Shown here one piece after another: positions 9,278 through 20,085 of a stretch of DNA of 22,125 bases. The DNA lies in assembly GCA_015680685.1 (NCBI GenBank), contig MNCI01038357.1, forward strand, positions 1 through 22,125, in the 5' to 3' direction. Numbering within the stretch: the stretch's first letter is position 1; every line of letters begins with the position of its first letter. The notes beneath the pieces were generated by a model. That model had not been told where the DNA came from. It saw only the letters and a program-made list of their open reading frames with translations, and searched no databases. The position numbers were made by a program, and so were the translations under genes. The DNA is from Gnetum montanum. Its lineage: Eukaryota > Streptophyta > Gnetopsida > Gnetales > Gnetaceae.

Positions 9278-10354
9278 AGAGAGAAAACAAAGTAAGGTTG
9301 AAATTTGTAAGAAACTTGGAGACTTGATGCTGCACGCCTCTTTGCCTTGTTCTGTCTTTTGGATTTCTGTCGCAAACTTTTCACCCGAATTGTGAATCGT
9401 CACGTTAGGCCCATTCTCAATTTCCACGGTGTTTCAAACATCACATCATAGAGGGCTAAGAAAGCAATGCAGAATGTTCTCTCTCTCTCTATTTTCTCCT
9501 ATTTTCTTTGGACAAACATTAGCAGTGAAGGGTGGTTTTCTGTTTTTCTCTTTGTGCATAAACAACAACATGGCAAAAATAGAATTGATAGCAATGACAA
9601 TGCAGACACATATATAATGTTCGTCATCAACCAACAACAACACATTAGATGAAAATTGGCAAGCTACAATAATGGCCACATCAGGCTGGCAAAAAAATGT
9701 TATGGTTCTATTTTCTCTCTCCTATGCATAGAGACATGAAAATGAAATGTGGTGCTAGTAGTCACATTTCTTCCCTCTCCCTTATTTAGTGGTGGCTATA
9801 GGCACTATTGCAATAGCATTCACAATGGACTAGTAGCGAACAAGTAGTAGCACCGAGACTAGTGAAAACTTATATATATATTCTAGTTCCTTATTGTATT
9901 GAAGGCAATCATTTAATTTAAATCCTAATTTTTTTAATTTACTAGTTTTTGAAATTCTACATCACTCTCTCTAGCTGAGACTATTCTTAGGTTTTTGTAA
10001 CCATATGGGAGGCACCTTAGGCAATAGTCTCCTAAAATGAGTTTTCTTTCTTGGTGTTGGTGTGTCCAAATTTTATGCATCAACAATATGTAAGCTATAA
10101 AATATCTAGAAACATACAACTACTTATAGAATTTTTATTATGATGAAATAATTTTTTAGAACCCTTGTTTCTATGTAAATGGAATATCATTTCTTGGGGA
10201 ATCATTTTTAAAAAAATTTTCAAAATTTATGTAGATCTTTCTTTATCATTTGCACCATATTTTTTTGGTGCTCTTTTTGAAATTTTTTTTCTTTTCTCAA
10301 AGAAATTTCATATAGTTCTTATTCAAATTTTTTAATTATAGGAACTTTTAATAG
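9278..10354. other. AT-rich spacer between the two retroelements, no gene seen
   Basis: The stretch contains a (TC)n run at about 9477-9490, a short (TA)n run near 9868-9880, and many A/T homopolymers near 10140-10340. The short open frames on both strands have low-complexity translations and no family resemblance. It is the left side of the DNA into which the right-hand element inserted. Confidence 0.6.
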
Positions 10355-10359
10355 CTAAT
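10355..10359. repeat. Target-site duplication, left copy (CTAAT)
   Basis: CTAAT directly precedes the LTR end at 10360 and is repeated at 20098-20102 directly after the other LTR end. Five bp is the usual duplication length for Ty3/gypsy integration. Confidence 0.85.
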
Positions 10360-10677
10360 TAATGAGCGGCAAGGTACCCCTATGCTCAACCATACGAATA
10401 CAAGCGTTTCACGCACGATCCAGTCAAATTCCAAGGACTAAGTGCCTATGCACCCTTGTGGAACAAGGATGGGTTGGTTGATCGTTGTCTTCTCAAGCTT
10501 ACCTGTATGTCATGATTGTATGGTTAAGTAAGCTTGAGGCATATGATTTTTATAGCTTTTATGTTTTTATGTCCTACGCTAGTAAGGAAGGAGAGAGAGA
10601 TAACTAAGTGACTAATTTAACTTAACTATTGATTAACTAGGCTTTAACTAATCCTAACATCAGTATTCGTTCTCACT

Positions 10678-10986
10678 TGCTGTACACATCCTAAACCAGT
10701 GCAACACTACTAGGATTACCAAACGCTAATCGTTATTGATTTACCAAGTGTTACATGCATGCTTGAAGTGATCATACTAAGTGTAATTTAATGATTTTCT
10801 TAATTGATCAAAATCAATTGCTGTTCTAATAACAAAAATGTAAAGTGCATAAAATAAAATAAAATAAATGCATAAGAAAATAAAATAAAAGAAATGTATC
10901 ATAAAACAAATCTCAAGTGCTACAAGGATGAATCAAAGAGCTCATCTTTATTACCATACATAAGGTGTGCTCAAGTACACAATGCT
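10678..10986. other. Segment of the 3' LTR absent from the 5' LTR
   Basis: In the other LTR the flanking sequences join directly at 19710/19711. The dinucleotide CT occurs at both borders here (10676-10677 and 10985-10986), so a microhomology deletion in the 5' LTR is the simplest reading. Insertion here is less likely, because there are no inverted termini or target duplication. Confidence 0.75.
10851..10890. repeat. AAAAT/AAAATAA microsatellite inside the 3' LTR
   Basis: There are imperfect repeats of AAAAT at 10851-10868 and 10875-10890. They lie within the segment missing from the other LTR. Confidence 0.75.
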
Positions 10987-11119
10987 CGAATAAAGATCTG
11001 TCAACACTTCGACCTCCTACTACAGGCACTTGGAAAATACTCTAACCTTCAAACAGACTATAAGAGTTTCGCTACTTGACTGCTACTAAACTTCTTTCCA
11101 ATTGTGTGCCTGGGTACTG

Positions 11120-11127
11120 TATTTATA
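11120..11127 (-). promoter_or_regulatory. TATA box of the 3' LTR
   Basis: TCTATAAATACAG on the minus strand. The equivalent box is conserved in the other LTR at 19844-19851. It lies 12 bp downstream, in transcription direction, of the palindromic repeat array. Confidence 0.7.
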
Positions 11128-11139
11128 GACTTGGGAGCA

Positions 11140-11331
11140 ACTACCCTAATAATTAGAGTAACCGCTCTAATAATTAGAACAACTACTCCAATAATAACCA
11201 CTCTAATTATTAGAGTAACCACTACAATAATAACCACTCTAATTATTAGAGTAATTTCTCTAATAATTAGAGAAATCACTCCAATAATAACCACTTTAAT
11301 TATTAGAGTAACCACTCTAATAATTAGAGTA
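11140..11331. repeat. U3 palindromic minisatellite, 3' LTR copy
   Basis: The array has ten units: seven of 21 bp and three of 15 bp, followed by ACCACTTCATCA to the LTR end. The 21-bp units contain the odd palindrome ACTCTAATWATTAGAGT, with either A or T at the centre. The 15-bp units (type ACCACTCCAATAATA) lack the right arm. The order is P P h P h P P h P P (P full, h half). The long open frames here on both strands (repeating TLIIRV) are a by-product of the repeat and not genes. Confidence 0.88.
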
Positions 11332-11343
11332 ACCACTTCATCA

Positions 11344-11355
11344 TACCCCCACGAT
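11344..11355 (-). other. Possible polypurine tract next to the 3' LTR
   Basis: On the minus strand CGTGGGGGTA directly precedes the LTR start TGATGAAG. Five Gs in a row at this exact position fit the plus-strand primer site, though it is short and interrupted by T. Confidence 0.5.
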
Positions 11356-13136
11356 AGAATGAAAACTCTTCTTCGAGTTTCTTACAAAATATTGGGAAGG
11401 TATGTGATTATTGACTAATTGACAATTAACAGTGGAATGGGATGATAGACTCAATGTGCCCAATGAACAAATCAATAAACATATTACAACATTAGTGTTC
11501 ATGACCATTGTGGTAAACACTCATACATAAATGACATCCAAGCCTTTATTTGGTAGCTTGTAGAGAAAGAGAAAAAGAAAATGAGGCATGTTGCTACCAA
11601 TGCTAAGATTATTCTTTCCGTTGTTTATTCATAGCTATGCCACCAAACTTGCTCCTTTCGTAAATGCTCCAGTTTCGGTCTATCCTGAGTGCTTCCTCCA
11701 AGCCCAGTCTATTGTTTGTATGATTTCCATGTGCACATACAACACAGTCACAAATGAGCAAGGATAGATAAACCACAATGCAGTTGATACCTTGCCTCGA
11801 TATGAAGCACATTGGCTGAGTTATGGTTATGGCAGAGACTAGTTTGAAGATTTATCATAGGTGACTACCCAAGGTGTAGGGATTAGGTGAATAGTAAAAT
11901 GGAGAAAATTGAAAAATTTGTGCGAGGGCCCCAATGACTAAGAGCAAACCTTTGATAGTTATAAGATGGAAAAATATGAGGAATAAGAAAGATGGGAAAA
12001 AATTACAACGGAAATGTCAATAAAATGGATGTTATGGATGGGGATGAAATAAGAGATAATTGATTACAGAAAATGTTTAAGAAAATGTACTTAACAATTG
12101 CACTAAAAAGGAATGCCAGTGGGTCCTCCCCAAAGTAGGCTCATGCCCTTTATGCCCTGACAAACCCACAAACCAAAGAGTCTGTAGGCTCTAGGAATTT
12201 CATTTGGAAGCAAGAGTTAAAAACTTACCCACAAGAATTCACCAAAGAAAAACAATGCATCAACCTAGAACAGACTAATGATAAAACTAGCAATGTGGTG
12301 AAAAATGGGAAGAAAGATGAAGAGGAGAGAATGGAATGGAATCCTAAGAACAAGGTTTTGTAAAGCCCCTTATGTACTTTATGGTTAATGTGACTAAGTA
12401 GAACTCATCCAAAATCTAGACTCAAATAGAGCACATCCAGTGATCTCACATTAATACACTTGACCAATCCATCCACCTAAAGTAACAAGAATGCATCCAC
12501 AAAAAGTTACCACCATTCCAAAGAGAGCAAGATGGAGAAGTAGGAAGTGAGAAAGGGACTTAGTTAGAGGGAACCTTCAGGCATGGGTAATATATCTTTT
12601 TAGTTTCATAACTAGTGCTTGTAGCCCATATTACTTTATTATGTCTAAGGGGTGTGCTTTGAATTCTGACTCTTTTTTTGTTGTTGTTGTTATTTTTTTT
12701 TTTTTTTTGTGAGAACCACACCATGCAAAGACTTATTTTTATTCACTCAACTTCTTGATTTTTGAAAAATGTCAAAATGGTAGAAAACCCAAGAAAAAGC
12801 ATCCAAGCACCCAAGAGAATGGCCAGCACAAATGCATCAAATCCCCTTGAAGTCACACCCTTTTCATCCTTTAAGTATTTCCTTGGTTTGAAAAGTACCC
12901 ACCCACCAATTCATTAAAAGTTTACTTAGAAAAAAGGGACTATATAGTTCCAAGCCAAAGGAAACCATAGAGTTGTATGGATGAGTGAATGGTGTGAACT
13001 CATTGCCTATTTTACCAAAAGAACCATACCTTAATATCAATATCATAATTCAAAAGTAAAAACCAAACATTAGCAATCAATATGATATAATTCATTCCAC
13101 CATCATGAGCACTTATTGGATGACGAATAAAAGCAA
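11356..13136. other. Region between integrase and the 3' LTR, no recognised gene
   Basis: Some Athila elements carry an additional env-like frame at this position, but I see no long frame, signal peptide or transmembrane pattern. Short frames at 11609-11812 and 12864-13046 (minus) have no recognised motif. The plus strand is purine-rich near 11880-12110 and 12290-12350. A homopolymer tract lies at 12671-12709. Confidence 0.6.
12671..12709. repeat. Poly-T with GTT repeats
   Basis: T(7), then (GTT)n, then about 16 T. It reads as A-rich on the minus strand. It could be the tail of a small retroposed insertion or simple slippage. No target duplication was found by eye. Confidence 0.7.
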
Positions 13137-13199
13137 TCAAGCAAATAATGAAATAGTAAAAATATGAACGATGGTGTAAAACAAAAATAAGAAAAGTTG

Positions 13200-14410
13200 A
13201 AAGAATGTGTAAAAAAAAAATTTAAAAAGAACTGAGACCCTAGAATGGTTAGCATAGGTGGCCATATCTCCCACAACTATTTTGGAAGGAGGAGATCTGA
13301 AATAGTGAGCAAGGTTGTCCATCAACAAAGGTAGCATGTGTACTGGTTTTCCTAAGCTCATGGAAAGTTTTGGTTTGTTGCATGTTCACCAAAAGTTTCT
13401 TATCCGGACTGTCACATTTGCATATTGTCATGTCCCCTGAAGGAAAAGTTTCATAAATAATATAAGGTCCTTCCCATAGTGTTTGAAATTTAGTACATTG
13501 TGGCACATGTGTGGGATTCTAATAGAGACCCTTATCTCCTAGTTAATATTTAACTTTCCTAATTCTTAGGTCATGATGTTGTTTATTGAAGGCCTTGTGC
13601 AATTCGTTAGATGACAGGGTAGCTAATCAATTTTCATCTAGCAAGTTAAGGGTTACTAATCATTTTTTCTATGCTAGGCCTAGGTCAAGGTTGAGGTCAC
13701 ATGCCATGGATAGTGTACAGAGCTCAATCTGACTGGGAAGCATTGGTAATTTACCATACACTAACTCATAGGGAGAGTAGCCTGTAGGGAGTTTCCATGT
13801 GGAGCGATATGCCCAAAGAGCATCGTTTAGTTTAGTGCTCCAGTCTCGCCTAAACTTGCTAATGGTTCTTGTCAATATCTTTGTAATCTCCCTGTTGGTG
13901 ACTTCTACTTAACCATTCACTTGGGGGTGGTATGGTGTAGTCAATTTATGCTCAACCCCAAAGTGTTGCATTAATTTCTGAAAACTTGCACCTATGAAGT
14001 GTGTACCATTGTCTAAAATAAGTGCACGTGGCACACCACACTTGCTTATGATTTTTTGTTGAATAAATCGTGCAGCTGTAAATGATGTACAATCTCTAAC
14101 AATAGCTGCTTCGACCCATTTTGTTAGGTAATCAACAACAACAATAATATAAGCTTTTCCATTAGACATTAGTGTAATCAACCCCATAAAATCAATTCCC
14201 CAAATGTCGAAGGGTTCTAACGGTTGGATCCATTGTTGCAGATCCTCCATTCTAGCAATCATTCCCCCATCACGTTGATAGTGCTCACAAGATTGGATGA
14301 AACGATGGGCATCCTGAAATAATGTAGGCCAATAATGTCCTGCAAGTAGAATCTTGATGGCCCTTCGTCTCCCAGTGTAATGACCCCAACAAGGACCCTC
14401 ATGAGAATCT
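13200..14410 (-). pseudogene. int: Integrase domain of the right-hand retroelement, broken
   Basis: Integrase inserts the cDNA into host DNA. In order on the minus strand: an HHCC-like zinc domain (about 14410-14280, motif GHYWPTLFQDAHRFIQSCEHYQ, with Tyr in place of one Cys), the catalytic core with Asp in WGIDFMG (14182-14208), Asp in LDNGTHF (codon 14011-14013) and Glu in VEV (codon 13903-13905), then NDALWAYRS, SPYELVYG (13669-13875), and a C-terminal strand-rich part with KFQTLWEGPY (13249-13506). So all three DDE residues are still encoded. A TAA at 13909-13911 replaces the codon after VNG, where the family has Gln. More frame breaks lie between 13669 and 13506. No chromodomain is visible after the core. 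Confidence 0.9.
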
Positions 14411-14690
14411 TGGAGAACTCATAGTTGATCTATATTGAGAACACACCATCAAACCAAGACATTAGGAAACACTTTGTAAATTTTCCCATTGATCTTCATA
14501 AAGTACTTTGCTTGGTGAAGAAACTATTGTTTCTTCTAAGGTTTAACTCTTGTGGTGTTTGTTGGTTTGATCTATAGGTAAGAATGCTACTGTACCAGTT
14601 TGTCTCCATGGGTGATTAATTATTCACTACACCAGCAAAGAGGAATTCATTAGGGAAATGATTAAAAATTGGATACTCATCCTCTTTGTT
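14411..14690 (-). other. Linker between RNase H and integrase
   Basis: This decayed part of pol has several stops and no recognisable motif beyond short fragments. It contains no other feature that I can support. Confidence 0.5.
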
Positions 14691-15090
14691 GTCCCATTAC
14701 AATCAAAATAAATTATCAACAACTACATTCTTAGTTTCTTTACGATCGATCATCATAAGATTGAACTCTTGTAAGATTACAAGCCATCATATAATATAAG
14801 GGCTTACCATTGGCTTCTTCATGAGGAACCTTATTAGACTCGATCTGTATGTATATATACTTTATATCCCAATACATAGTGTCTAAAATTTTCTAGTACA
14901 AACACTGCAACCATTAATTCTTTCTCTGTGGTAGTGTTGTTAAGTTGTGCACTAGCAATACTTCTACACTCATAGTGGATGTAATAAGGATGATTCTGGT
15001 CATCTAACTGTGTAAGTACAGCTCCTAAAGCATAGTTGGACGTGTCATTCATGTTATGGAATGGTTTAGACCAGTCAAGAGCTTGTAGAA
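14690..15090 (-). pseudogene. RNase H domain of the right-hand retroelement, broken
   Basis: The domain removes the RNA template during reverse transcription. Motifs in order: SNYALGAVLTQ, TTTEKELMVAVFVLE, HYVLGYKVYIHTD (14834-15052), then after a frame break MKKPMVSPYII, FNLMMIDRKETKN and VVVDNL (to about 14700), which match the conserved connection after this domain in Ty3/gypsy pol. The first catalytic Asp of the usual CDASDYA motif appears as N-D-T-S-N-Y-A, so it is disturbed. The stop after YIHTDRV and the frame changes make this copy non-functional. Confidence 0.85.
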
Positions 15091-15930
15091 TGGGTGTTTC
15101 TACTAGCTTCTATTTCAAAGTTTGGAAAGCTAATTCGCATTCCTTGGTCCACTTGAAAGGTACGTCCTTTTTCGTTACTTCCACCAATGGTTTGGCAAAC
15201 TTTGAAAAGTTCTTAATAAATCTCCTATAGCAGTTAGTATATCCAAGGAATGACTTAATATCTTTGATATTTTCTGGTTAACAGGTAATCCCTTGGATAA
15301 CTTTGATTTTCTTAGGGTCTACCTTTATCACTATGTGTGAGATTTTGTGCCCTAGTACTGCACCCTCTTAGATCATCAAATGGATTTTCTACCAATTGAG
15401 CCTAAAATTGGTTTCTACACATCTTTTTAACACTTGCTATAACCAGTCCAACGCTTGATCAAATTTTTCTCCATAGGTGGAGAAATCATCCATAAAGACT
15501 TCTACACCATTTCCTATTTGCTGTTGGAAGATGTTTAGAACTAGTCGTTGAAATGTTGCAAGGGTAGTGCACAAGACAAATGGTATCTATTTGTATGTAA
15601 ACATTCCCCAAGGACTGGTGAACATAGTCTTGGCTTGGTCTTTTAGGACTATTTGTATTTGATTATATCCACTATATCCATCCAGAAAACTGTAGTAGTG
15701 ATGCCCTGTGATGGTGTCTAAGACATGGTCAAAAAATGGCAATGGAAAGTGATCTTTGAATGTTTCCATATTTAGTAGCCTGCAATCTATGCACACCCTT
15801 CATTTGCCTCCCCTTTTAGGCAAAATAACTAATGGGGCTAACCCATTTGCTATCAGCAATGGGGTATATGAAACCAACCTTGAGAAGCTATTCGATTTCT
15901 TCCTTAACTACTTACTTCAGCTTAGGGTTC
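15091..15930 (-). pseudogene. Reverse transcriptase domain of the right-hand retroelement, broken
   Basis: It starts with VKEEI and LLKVGFIYPIADSKWVSP (about 15900-15840), then CIDCRLLN, KDHFPLPF, SFLDGYSGYNQI (15587-15796), the active-site motif VFMDDFS (codons at 15479-15499) and DQALDW. The FMDD box keeps both catalytic Asp residues. Damage: a stop after EIE, a frame change at the PKRGG/PKKGG part near 15820, a TAG after FTYK at about 15587, and more in the thumb region toward 15100. Confidence 0.9.
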
Positions 15931-16416
15931 AATCGCCTCTGTGGTTGTCTTCGAGGCTTCATGGAGGGGTCAGTGTAAATTCTATGTTGGCATATTGATG
16001 GGAAATGCTTTTACCTCGAAGGACTCCTGCTTAAATTTCTTAGGGATTTCCAACTTCTCCCATTTGATATTTTCAAGGTTAAGACTCGAAAGTTGGTGGT
16101 GGGCTTACTCTAATGTGTCTATGCTATCAATGTAAGCACAAGTCAAACCCTCAATTGGTTCCATGCATATGAGTGAACTACTTTCTTGATCAGCTATCAA
16201 CCACTGGGTGTCTTCCTATCATGTGAATACTGTATACAGGCACCTTTATATGTTAATCACTTGTGCACATTGATTGCATGCAAGCAATTCTAAACTTTGC
16301 ACAAACCATGACCTCTACATGCAATTACACCCTGTGCCACTATATGCAATGCATGGTACTTTCTTCTTCTCGATCTTTATGAATGCATTTTCCTTTAATA
16401 TTTCTAGGGAAAGATT

Positions 16417-16900
16417 CTAGATTCCTAGGAGTGTGTTGATGGTGCTTAGCCATGTTCTTCCCATTATGATTGGGAAGTACCCCTTACATTGTTTACCTAA
16501 ATCACTAAGAATTAAGCTGGGTACGACCACCCACAAATAGTGGTAACAATGTCTTCCACCAATCCCAATGGGATAGTGATGGACTGGTCGACCAACTCTA
16601 GACAGATGTTGCTCTTTTTCAATGCAAGCAGGTTTCAAGCCTTGTAAATTTCTTGAGAAATCAAGTTGACACCGGAACCTAAATCCAAAAGAGCCTTGCA
16701 TAGCGCATTTTCAGTGATTCGTAAGTTTATCAAAGGACTCCCAAGATTAGAGAATTTCCTGGGAAGGTGACCAGCTTTGATCCAATCAGTGACAACATGT
16801 GTTAGCATGATCGTATGCATGATCCAATCAATTTCTTGTGATTGCAAGGGCTTGGTTGGACTATTGGTTCTAAAGAAAGGACTTTTCTTCATGTGGTTAT
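16417..16900 (-). pseudogene. Aspartic protease domain of the right-hand retroelement, broken
   Basis: The catalytic loop is encoded as LLDLGSGVNLIS (Asp codon near 16684), close to the DLGAS motif of Athila-type proteases. It is followed in another frame by FPIIMGRTWL (about 16446-16476), the usual second-half motif. The frame change between 16700 and 16480 breaks the domain. The gap from 16400 to 15930 has only short frames and must hold the protease-RT linker. Confidence 0.82.
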
Positions 16901-17384
16901 TGGAACCAACAGTAGGTTAAGAGTTAACAGCCCTCGTGGCGTTACATTGCTACGGCTGGGTAGGGATTTCACCTTGCATCGCAAGAGCAGGTGGTAGTGG
17001 ATCTATTAGTGGAAGAGATGCGATCGAATAAGAAGGATGATATGCTTGTAGAATATCGCCTCTAGAAGAGGGAGTCCCATAATACTCATGGGCTTGGTAG
17101 TAATTTTGAGGAGTGACATGACCAGTAGAGTCACGTGAGGAGATTGGCTATTGCACATGATATCCATATTGCTTTGGTGGCTACATTTCCCATGATTGTG
17201 GGTGCTGCGACTATTGATATTGCTCAATCAGTTGTGGTGGAGTTCCACTCGGATAATATGTTAAGGGTTGGTGGAATTTCCTTGGGTTACCTTGAGGATA
17301 AGGTAACCTTTAGGGTGTTTTCCTTTTTTTTAATCATGGATTGAGTGCATACACCCCAGACTCCTATAGATGTGAGATTACAAG
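16900..17384 (-). other. Gag-protease spacer of the right-hand retroelement
   Basis: One frame reads as low-complexity Tyr/Gln/Pro/His/Ser-rich protein (for example PQNYYQAHEYYGTPSSRG, LPPALAMQGEIPTQP) running into the protease frame. It is interrupted by stops. This type of spacer is usual between the gag zinc knuckle and the protease in the branch. No separate function can be assigned. Confidence 0.6.
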
Positions 17385-17423
17385 GCAACATCCCTTAGGA
17401 TGGTCATATTGACATATCTCACA
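17385..17423 (-). other. Zinc-knuckle-like motif at the gag C-terminus
   Basis: CEICQYDHPKGCC has the spacing CX2CX3HX3C(C), preceded by a basic stretch (KRKKKEAKHARSKGKGK, about 17480-17540). Such motifs bind packaged RNA in gag proteins. The identification rests on the pattern alone. Confidence 0.55.
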
Positions 17424-17429
17424 CCCACT

Positions 17430-19258
17430 ATCATTGTTTGTTTCTAAATCCACAACCTCTTCAACGATGGCAACTTTTCCCTTACCCTTGCTACGTGCAT
17501 GTTTAGCCTCTTTCTTTTTTCTTTTCTCACTACCTTGCTCTCTAGACTCCTATACTATTTTAAGAACAATTTGAAATCTATTATCGAGGAAATCCCACAT
17601 TTGGTCTACCTTTGCCAAAAATTCTAATGTCATCTTTTGGATAGGAAAAGTTTTCTTATTCACCATCTCTTCAAGTCGTCACTCTTCTTCATCCTAACAA
17701 AATCTTACTCCCCTCTTCCAAAGGGAAGGATCTCAGTCATACTCTTCTGCACTTTCTCTCTTCCATAGCTCACCTTCTTCCTTAGCAACTTACTCCAATA
17801 GTCTTTGAATTTGATGGGACCTAAGCTCGGATAGTCTCCCTTGAGCATAAGTCCCAAGGGTTCTTCTCGTTTCATGCCTAAGCCCATCCACAAGATGGCG
17901 CAGTTGATTCCTTTGTGAATAATCATGGCCAGAAAAATGATGTAACAGTGCATAGTATCAACCCATGGCAACATCCAAGGGTTCATGTCCTCCTTGTTTC
18001 TAGCCTTGGATTTTCTTTTGCAAGTTAGACACTCAGAAGTACATTTGGTACTTATCATTAAATAGTTCTAACATAGTACTCCACCTACGAATGGATTCTG
18101 GTTCTAAAGATCGATGCCAACTTTCTACTTCTTTAACTAGTGTCTGCAGGAACAACTTAAGGTTTCTCCATTCATTCTCTACGTTCTATAAGGCACATGC
18201 ATCATGGAATGTTTGTAAATGATTCTAAGGATCAGCGTTGTATCCCCCTTCAAATCATGGAATGTTGTTCATATCTAATCTCTTGATCCTACTATCTTTC
18301 TAATGCCTTGTTGAAATTCTAACAACCTTAGTTATGTCCAACATACTTCGAGTAGCAAGGAGGGGTTCATCATGATCATCTCGTCCATGGCATCTATGAT
18401 GCCTATGTTGTTACCTACTCTTCCTTCTTCTATGTCATGACTCTCTAGAGTGCCCTCATCCTATTTCTTTGTTGTTTCATCTATGACTTCCACTTTGCCT
18501 ACTTTTATCCCCATGGTCTTTTTCTTTATGACCACATCCAGATATCGAAGGGGAGGGTGAAAAAGATGATGAAGGTGAAGAAGAAGGAGCACTGTCACCA
18601 TGATGGTGTTTGGTACCTTCTCTTTTGCGGTCTCATCCCCGATCGTGATTGCGATCAAAATGTCCACTTTTATCATGAGTTTGTGTCCCCCTTTTTTGGA
18701 CCCTTTATGCCTGTGGGTATCAGAACCTGGGTTATGAATAGTGGAATGAAGGTCCTGATACACAACCCCTTGTCCAAAGTCAAGGGAGGAAACATCGTTG
18801 TGTGGGAAACTGCCTGAGGTAGGTTCATCACCCTCATTTTTGCTTAAGACATGTGGGGCATCCTGGGACCACTTATCTTTCAAAGACTTATGATGTCTCT
18901 CCTGTTGCAAGTCCCTTTGACATTGTGCCTCTATGGAACGGTATTCTCTCAATTCATGGTCTTGCACAACGTATTCTGCATGTAAGTGCGGCATGCCAAT
19001 TCGTGTGAGAGCACAAAGAAGCATGATCGGGACTGAAAGATCAGGAGGTAACACTATGTTACATTCTAAGTCTCACCAATGTAGATGGTCATTTTAATAG
19101 AGGATAAAGCTGAAGTCTGGTATATACTCATTGGAATGAATATATACCACTCAAACTTGTTGAGGGACTAGCAGATCAACATCATGTGTATTACGCTACC
19201 GACTGGTTTCTATTTCAGACCTAGGCAGTGAGGTGCTTTTGTATGAAGAAGGAGACAT
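17430..19258 (-). pseudogene. gag: Gag of the right-hand retroelement, broken
   Basis: Gag forms the virus-like particle. The start is the ATG at 19258 (MSPSSYKSTS), in frame with the open stretch 19054-18461. Then come a charged part (QCQRDLQQERHHKSLKDKW), a His-rich part with a frame change near 18680, and the gag core at 18240-18061 (HLQTFHDACAL, NEWRNLKLFLQTL, SWHRSLEPESI, LELFNDKY), which matches the layout of plant retrotransposon gag domains. The next part, around 18050-17705, is split over two frames (YALLHHFSGHDYSQRNQLRH and others). A basic stretch and a zinc-knuckle-like motif end it. At least six stops between 19258 and 19055 and in the core, plus frame changes, make it a pseudogene. 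Confidence 0.82.
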
Positions 19259-19375
19259 ACTTATCTGTTTAGTGTGCAATGTATTCTTGTTTATTATTTT
19301 CTCAATCAACCCTAAGGGTTCATTTCAACAATGTGAATGATTTCCTAAGTTCTAATTAGCACACAAACAACTAAG

Positions 19376-19393
19376 TCCTCAGCAACGACACCA
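19376..19393 (-). other. Primer binding site, Asp-tRNA type, with transition damage
   Basis: The minus strand reads TGGTGTCGTTGCTGAGGA, one base from the LTR end. The Athila-type site for tRNA-Asp is TGGCGCCGTTGCCGGGGA. The two differ at four positions, all C-to-T or G-to-A changes. This fixes the element's orientation and the inner LTR border. Confidence 0.85.
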
Positions 19394-19843
19394 ATGATGA
19401 GCGGTGAGGTACCCCTACGCTCAACCATACAGATACAAGCATTTCACACACGATCTAGTCAAATTCTAAGGACTAAGTGCCTATGCGTCCTTGTGGAATA
19501 AGGATGAGTTGGTTGATCGTTGTCTTCCCAAGCTTACCTATATGTCACGATTGTATGGTTAAGTAAGCTTGAGGCACATGATTCTTATAACTTTTATGTT
19601 TTTATGTCCTACACTAGTAAGGGAGGAGAGAGAGATAACTAAGTCTAATTTAACTTAACTATTGATTAAGTAGGCTTTAAATAATACTAATACCAGTATC
19701 CATTCTCACTCGAATAAAGATCCATCCACACTTCGACCTCGTGCTACGAGCACTTGGAAAATACTCTAACCTTCAAACAAACTACAAGAGTTTCGCTACT
19801 TGACTGCTACCAGACTTCTTTTCAACTGTGCACCTAGGCACTA

Positions 19844-19851
19844 TATTTATA
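19844..19851 (-). promoter_or_regulatory. TATA box of the 5' LTR
   Basis: TCTATAAATATAG on the minus strand, conserved with the other LTR. The distance to the palindromic array (12 bp) is the same in both LTRs. Confidence 0.72.
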
Positions 19852-19863
19852 GACTTGGGAGCA

Positions 19864-20085
19864 ACTACTCTAATAATTAAAGTAACCACTTTAATAATTA
19901 GAATAACTACTCCAATAATAACCACTCTAATTATTAGAGTAACCGCTCCAATAATAACCGCTCTAATAATAACCACTCTAATTATTAAAGTAACCGCTCC
20001 AATAATAACCGCTCTAATAATTAGAGTAATCACTCCAATAATAACCGCTCTAATTATTAGAGTTACTACTCTAATAATTAGAGTA
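19864..20085. repeat. U3 palindromic minisatellite, 5' LTR copy
   Basis: The array has twelve units: seven of 21 bp and five of 15 bp, in the order P P h P h h P h P h P P. It is the same as the 3' LTR array plus two half units, which accounts exactly for the 30-bp length difference (222 against 192 bp). The core TAATWATTA occurs in every full unit. The long frames in both directions are products of the repeat. Confidence 0.88.

Larger units (their letters stand above)
10360..11343 (-). repeat. 3' LTR of the right-hand element (984 bp)
   Basis: Its ends are defined by comparison with the copy at 19395-20097: identity starts at GAGCGG near 10365 and ends at CTTCATCA at 11343. It contains about 309 bp (10678-10986) not present in the other LTR, including an (AAAAT)n tract. 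On the minus strand the order is palindromic U3 array, TATA box, then a long R-U5. Confidence 0.9.

Noticed and set aside
9429-9679. Short open frames on both strands near a (TC)n tract
   Set aside because: They are under 80 codons, low in complexity, mutually overlapping and without motif.
11140-11331. CRISPR-like pattern (palindromic repeat with spacers)
   Set aside because: The units are directly adjacent without unique spacers, and the context is a plant LTR promoter.
11058-11418. Overlapping open frames on both strands with repeating TLIIRV translation
   Set aside because: They follow from the 21/15-bp palindromic repeat, whose unit lengths are divisible by three. There is no start context or family resemblance, and they recur in the other LTR.
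11609-11812. Possible env-like frame after integrase
   Set aside because: It is only 67 codons long, without signal peptide, transmembrane segment or known motif.
18557-18817. Plus-strand frame opposite gag
   Set aside because: It is a shadow of the His-rich gag stretch, which has family support on the minus strand.
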